Source of the DNA: a bacterium
GTDB lineage: Bacteria; CLD3; SB21
Length of the DNA: 64,000 nucleotides
NCBI GenBank assembly: GCA_013360215.1
Contig: JABWCP010000005.1
Coordinates: forward strand, 175,575-239,574
Direction: 5' to 3'
Shown: piece after piece, positions 63,501-64,000 of the stretch
How the letters are laid out: each line of letters opens with the position of its first letter
Numbering within the stretch: the first letter of the stretch is position 1
The notes under the pieces: generated by a model
What the model was told of the DNA's origin: nothing
Seen by the model: the letters and a program-made list of their open reading frames with translations, nothing else
Databases searched by the model: none
Program-made: the position numbers and the translations under genes

Positions 63501-64000
63501 TGGTTAAATTTCCTGCACCACTGATTGATGAATTGGCATCCAACGAAGCGGTCGTACCGGTGAAATACAATGTAGCTCCGGAGGCAATCGTCACATCCGC
63601 ATCCGTTGTTATCAGTGAACGATAGAAATACGTTACCCCAGTTTGAAGGTCAACCGTGGATCCGCTGTATGAATAAATATCTGCATCCACAGTAAAGTTG
63701 GTTGCATTGACCGAACGACGGAATATTCCGTAGTTATTCAAACGTGAAAGCGCTCCATTGATATGATCCAATGCGGGAGATGATGTGTTGATACAATCAA
63801 AGAGATTATTGTTGTTGATAACTGTCCCGGAATCCATTATAAGACTGGACGTACCGCCATAGCTAATCGTACCATTATTCTCCACCGTGATCTTTTGCCA
63901 ACGAAGCGTAGATGTAGGATTGAGCGTAAGCGTCTGACCGCTACCAATCAACAACTTGATCGTCGAATCCGTAGCACGCAATACACCCTGATTCATCGTA
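54562..64000 (-). CDS. Giant secreted surface protein, N-terminus outside the window
   Basis: The open frame continues to the window edge, so more than 3144 residues are seen and the N-terminus with any signal peptide is missing. In order there are six beta-helix-like units (~1-1490) with an autotransporter-type closing part (AEISGKNAGQFDEL). Two tandem-95 units (~1505-1700) come next, then a laminin-IV-like domain (~1700-1868), one more tandem-95 unit and eight cadherin-like ~95-residue repeats (~1965-2730). The protein ends with an Fn3-like domain and a C-terminal sorting domain (last ~90 residues, LAQNYPNPFNPSTTIEF). It is likely displayed on or released from the cell surface for adhesion or biofilm formation. 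Confidence 0.92.
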   Translation of the reverse strand, partial: TMNQGVLRATDSTIKLLIGSGQTLTLNPTSTLRWQKITVENNGTISYGGTSSLIMDSGTVINNNNLFDCINTSSPALDHINGALSRLNNYGIFRRSVNATNFTVDADIYSYSGSTVDLQTGVTYFYRSLITTDADVTIASGATLYFTGTTASLDANSSISGAGNLTIGSGAATFTGDVNIKGVSYFLTSSSMTFNASAGKSLSLGDSVSITSGTINITSPQNITMRSLRQSGGTINLTMNDTLVIDTLIQVNGTITGNSPVRIKDWFNWSGGTQSATDSTVATIIQTAALFNSGTRTLSKRTLINQGTISWTLGHWDNNTGAIIRNESGAIIDATAAGYYINYFGAAPAPKFINNGTFRVSSGSSYAYLNVDAVNTNASYQIQSGTLQVSASATNVNTPWTLSNSRFAIYAGGTQTWDAASSISGTGTVRFTSGTYTINGLYDVSDSTDVSATVSFNGSAPSFGPYLGISGNVTLNTKDSLILSRLTMTSNTATFNTNDSVIVDRMVQSSGIITGNSPIRVKTRYDWSGGYIYGSDSNVTFVNSGTVNITVNTRQVQKRTFINDGTINWTAGHWDWDYGAIFINRPGALINITGDWYWNNFPNGGSDPMIYNYGTIHKSSGAGQTTINVPLYDSLATYNVASGTLAVQSNHTSKTTNFNLSNGARYRIYGGTQYMDTSNTINGSGILDFNGGTAHVASRIPSVDSVTISGGTVYFNQPDTLQFNVLSITSGGILNGLATVKINNRFAFSGGTLSGTDSTNTLIIGSSAILNASGLSFFSKRTIDNYGTLNWTSSEWRVSNGAVFINRPGAIILTNSGSSYWHQTGSVPRVENYGTIRKSAGANTEWNVATNHYNGSRVEIKLNKLRFGGVNNATGAVIDIDSAATWQIDAANQTYDSSCTIQGKGVILGDAFGGTIRLRGIINVTGPTMILYGSTYYFDGPNGHIIKLPKRIIIGHTFAATNVYFDRSDTAKLEEVWMQNGNFGGTSIILIQDTLKFTNSAIVGTDSSQQIIIAPTAAFLWLGTGSISKRTFNNYGTAIWTTPWGLDQNAVYNNMPGALTDWPLDGNTNWFAGTSNNFNNYGTLRKSGGTGISSFEYYVNNYGTIEVWSGTLFFGTSGTHAGGSFILSPGSTIDFAGGNHSFDASSNITGSGTVLISPTNFTMDGVYNITGNTTIGGGTVNFDSTFSTSNRLTITGGTVNFRMPSGHLLSVGNRLNVSGGTANFITTDSLKVDTLLVNGTVGGNNPWFVRHYLQLTGTLSSNTPAQTLTLSPASVFDYNNGTLFRRIVNNYGTANWNNPVMFDAGAVYNNMPGATTTLATDVNSNWMFAAAKPYLNNYGLLRKSGGTGISSFEYQISNYGTLQIDSGLTILCYDSLVNFSTGIITGKGVLDVGTRFDNYGTIRPGASPGKLRFTGNINNKSTAVYDAEISGKNAGQFDELRASGSATLAGTVNVNLLNGFLPALGDTFKIMNYASKSGGFGAIQGLRTGGPYDFVPMYRDTALFLVTADSSNTPPVATNDIVTASEDVPSTLSVLRNDTDTNGDALRIVEILSGFPYHGTVVNGSGDTTIIYTSASEYSGSDSLQYVIADGRGGLDTAAVKITVNSVNDRPDAKDTTTTVTQYNVVRINVVATATDAENQTLSVSAVSRPKFGDAQIDGTSSSVVYIPNMYYTGVDSFKFYVSDGSLADSATMFVAVTSGDSFLVTWSKFDTDMENWSTVNDVSDSAYRSTGGNPGGYFTATDAVTGAWWYFNAPSKFLGDLSSVYDKTLRYDIKQSPAGTDNSQPDVILIGNGVQLNYDFPANPRTTFTSFGLVFNETAGWKKTSGSVPTQSELQNVLSNVTALRIRGEYAAGTDSAGLDNIILEKAQNNSNPVVVMDTEEISEESSITSAVLDNDTDPENHVLHIASISQPRHGTATINSGNLTITYKPDSNFAGVDTVMYYAADNYGGQSFGYLQITVNNINDAPTILSAVRDTAYNEDFGKVYVARLLDIFGDVDNGLTFGGSTIASGATPYISNDSLYLLSVASFNGIATIELTANDGEYTIRDTFSVDVTMQNDAPYVASAIRDTSLAEDFGRIFYVNLSDHFADVESDSLSYMITAIATGVTAHIQHDSLYVMSVKDFHTATATLSITASDGQYSVSDTFDVNVTPVNDPLVQTTALNNQTLVENFDKTALGYLPNYFSDPDDAALSYTVSVVSGNVVTYISGDTLYAESVAGFLGDAFLRITASDTQYTLVDTLTVSVVPFNYTPTVMQSLRDTTWSEDIGKTFIAELNSHFTDVESSTLIYSSQVIAGSGTTTITNDSLYLQSAKDFYGNILLRLIASDGALSVSDTLAVEITNVNDAPQRIAHIADITKTVDFGKSYVEKSSNVFNDADNDALTMTATALQAGVNTEVSGDSLYIISVGGFVGNVGILVTAHDAEYSVTDTFYVTVNPENFQPTLVQSLRDTTFTEDFAKTQMYRLNDFFNDVDDVNLSYSSHILSSGVSAIIAQDSLYLSGVADFNGTAVVRIQAQDSYGNSVADTINVIVTPVNDAPNRTNQIADRDLAQDFGKTYADKLSAVFNDIDNGTLNYAVSTLNAGVNGLIQNDTLYLISTNGFTGASTLRVTASDGEYTVADTLIVNVFSTNHSPVLAQMLRDTTLNEDFGRIRHSVLTQFFTDSDLDALTFTATAEAGVSTSIQNDTLYLTSTSQFSGTPKVIVSVSDGLVAISDTFTVTINPVNDAPSAFTLVTPLNNGLLTALRPAFVWRKAIDQDGDVLSYTIEVSTNNTFASAVINASTSDTSYTPASDLDSAQSYFWRITAHDGHGGNTVSNVQSFTVDAKRPVLSLWFNQGPILKSYIDLQVYSSEVLSGTVQAQVTMKNTANTVTDNRTVSLQRVGVGTLYTGKYQMNTEGSLAVAINAQDAAGNTRSVQRIYQVAAVSKSHTLALKSTSVFLSSNGRMKSSDGFILMGENTEEELNEILVSTSVSIHGTTEISDVLNLVIRLDKEMFAEASVQSQFDKRQIGIYRKTDMGYEYVGGQSDGYEVRAKVAHYGTYVALYRAGHVVVPDRLELAQNYPNPFNPSTTIEFGLTENGNVKIAVYNLLGQLVKTLVDEKREAGYHKIVWDGRNAAGQLSASGVYIYRLETKSGLVTRKMMLIK
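55810..58090 (-). repeat. Eight tandem cadherin-like repeats in the giant protein
   Basis: Each unit is about 95 residues and opens with a variant of RDTxxxEDFGK, for example VRDTAYNEDFGK, IRDTSLAEDFGR, LRDTTWSEDIGK, LRDTTFTEDFAK and LRDTTLNEDFGR. The next ~20 residues follow LxxxFxDxDxxxLxF. Units of the same type occur five times in the protein at 5402-8479. Boundaries are approximate. Confidence 0.8.
58390..58905 (-). other. Laminin-IV (laminin B)-like domain in the giant protein
   Basis: Residues ~1700-1868 read SKFDTDMENWSTVND, then GGNPGGYFTATD, WWYFNAPSKFLGDLSSVYDK, LRYDIKQSP, FNETAGWKK and ALRIRGEYAAGTDSAGLDNI. The order and the marks FxxDxExW, GGNPGGY, WYFxAPxKFLGD and IRGEYxxGxDxxxLDN match the laminin IV type A domain. 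This domain is known mainly from animal basement-membrane proteins and occurs sporadically in bacteria. Confidence 0.8.
59800..64000 (-). repeat. Six beta-helix-like units in the giant protein
   Basis: Each unit of about 230 residues holds a KRTxxNxGTxxW mark, a GAxxxNxPGA mark and an NYGTxRKSxG mark, readable as SKRTLINQGTISW, QKRTFINDGTINW, SKRTIDNYGTLNW, SKRTFNNYGTAIW and RRIVNNYGTANW. A partial first unit lies at the window edge. Boundaries are approximate. Confidence 0.78.

Noticed and set aside
55810-64000. CRISPR-like or satellite repeats in the giant gene
   Set aside because: The repetition is at protein level with long, diverged units of ~95 or ~230 residues; no short identical direct repeats with spacers were seen.

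Overview
The window most likely comes from a Gram-negative bacterium of the FCB group, for example Calditrichota, candidate division KSB1 or Ignavibacteriota. This is an inference from content. Two giant secreted proteins end in the 'QNYPNPFNPST' type C-terminal sorting domain. Other pointers are a TonB-dependent receptor with a carboxypeptidase-regulatory-like N-terminus, propeller-type sensor kinases, a GWxTD-like protein, abundant multiheme cytochromes and an L33 protein of the Bacteroidota-like form. Clear Shine-Dalgarno sites and TTGACA/TATAAT-type promoters speak against a typical Bacteroidia genome. No rRNA, tRNA, CRISPR array, prophage or insertion sequence was seen.

Layout, left half. 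A truncated GNAT acetyltransferase is followed by ribosomal protein L33 and a small Cys-pair protein, then cdsA and an orphan peptide-type binding lipoprotein with one permease. Next, on the minus strand, come a 1025-residue repeat surface protein, its translationally coupled TPR-like lipoprotein, and an RluD-type pseudouridine synthase. A plus-strand run encodes a PduL-like protein, PnuC, a pentapeptide-repeat protein and 3-methyladenine glycosylase I. A minus-strand operon encodes a Rieske oxygenase, an amino-acid permease and a GWxTD-like TPR lipoprotein-sized secreted protein. Then come a diheme cytochrome, two tiny one-helix membrane proteins, an NhaD-like transporter, and two tandem paralogous TPR proteins.

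Middle. Mostly metabolic and housekeeping genes: SnoaL-like protein, 3-hydroxybutyryl-CoA dehydrogenase, aminotransferase, redoxin, retropepsin-like protease, a long aldo/keto reductase, Sua5 and an HD hydrolase. A large propeller histidine kinase and a GAF-PAS protein follow. A tight minus-strand operon then encodes a PD40 propeller protein, an M28 peptidase with PDZ, a TonB-dependent receptor and a Cdd1-like HhH protein, which looks like outer-membrane peptide or protein breakdown and uptake.

Right half. An ECF sigma factor, a Cys-free candidate anti-sigma and a Spy/CpxP-like protein suggest an envelope-stress unit. A respiratory cytochrome block follows (NapC/NirT-like 7-heme protein, 13-heme protein fused to a cytochrome b-type membrane domain, two paralogous monoheme cytochromes) and then a TonB-family protein. 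A second propeller kinase lies with its response regulator. After a SUI1/YciH protein and an RsbRD-like protein, a second small lipoprotein sits behind a giant (>3144 residue) surface protein that runs off the right edge.

The strongest candidate for something undescribed is the repeated pairing of a giant tandem-95 surface protein with a small paralogous lipoprotein, found once at 4.8-8.5 kb and again at 54.0-64.0 kb. The second giant protein also carries a laminin-IV-like domain and six beta-helix units. The two one-helix proteins ahead of the NhaD-like transporter are the next best candidate.
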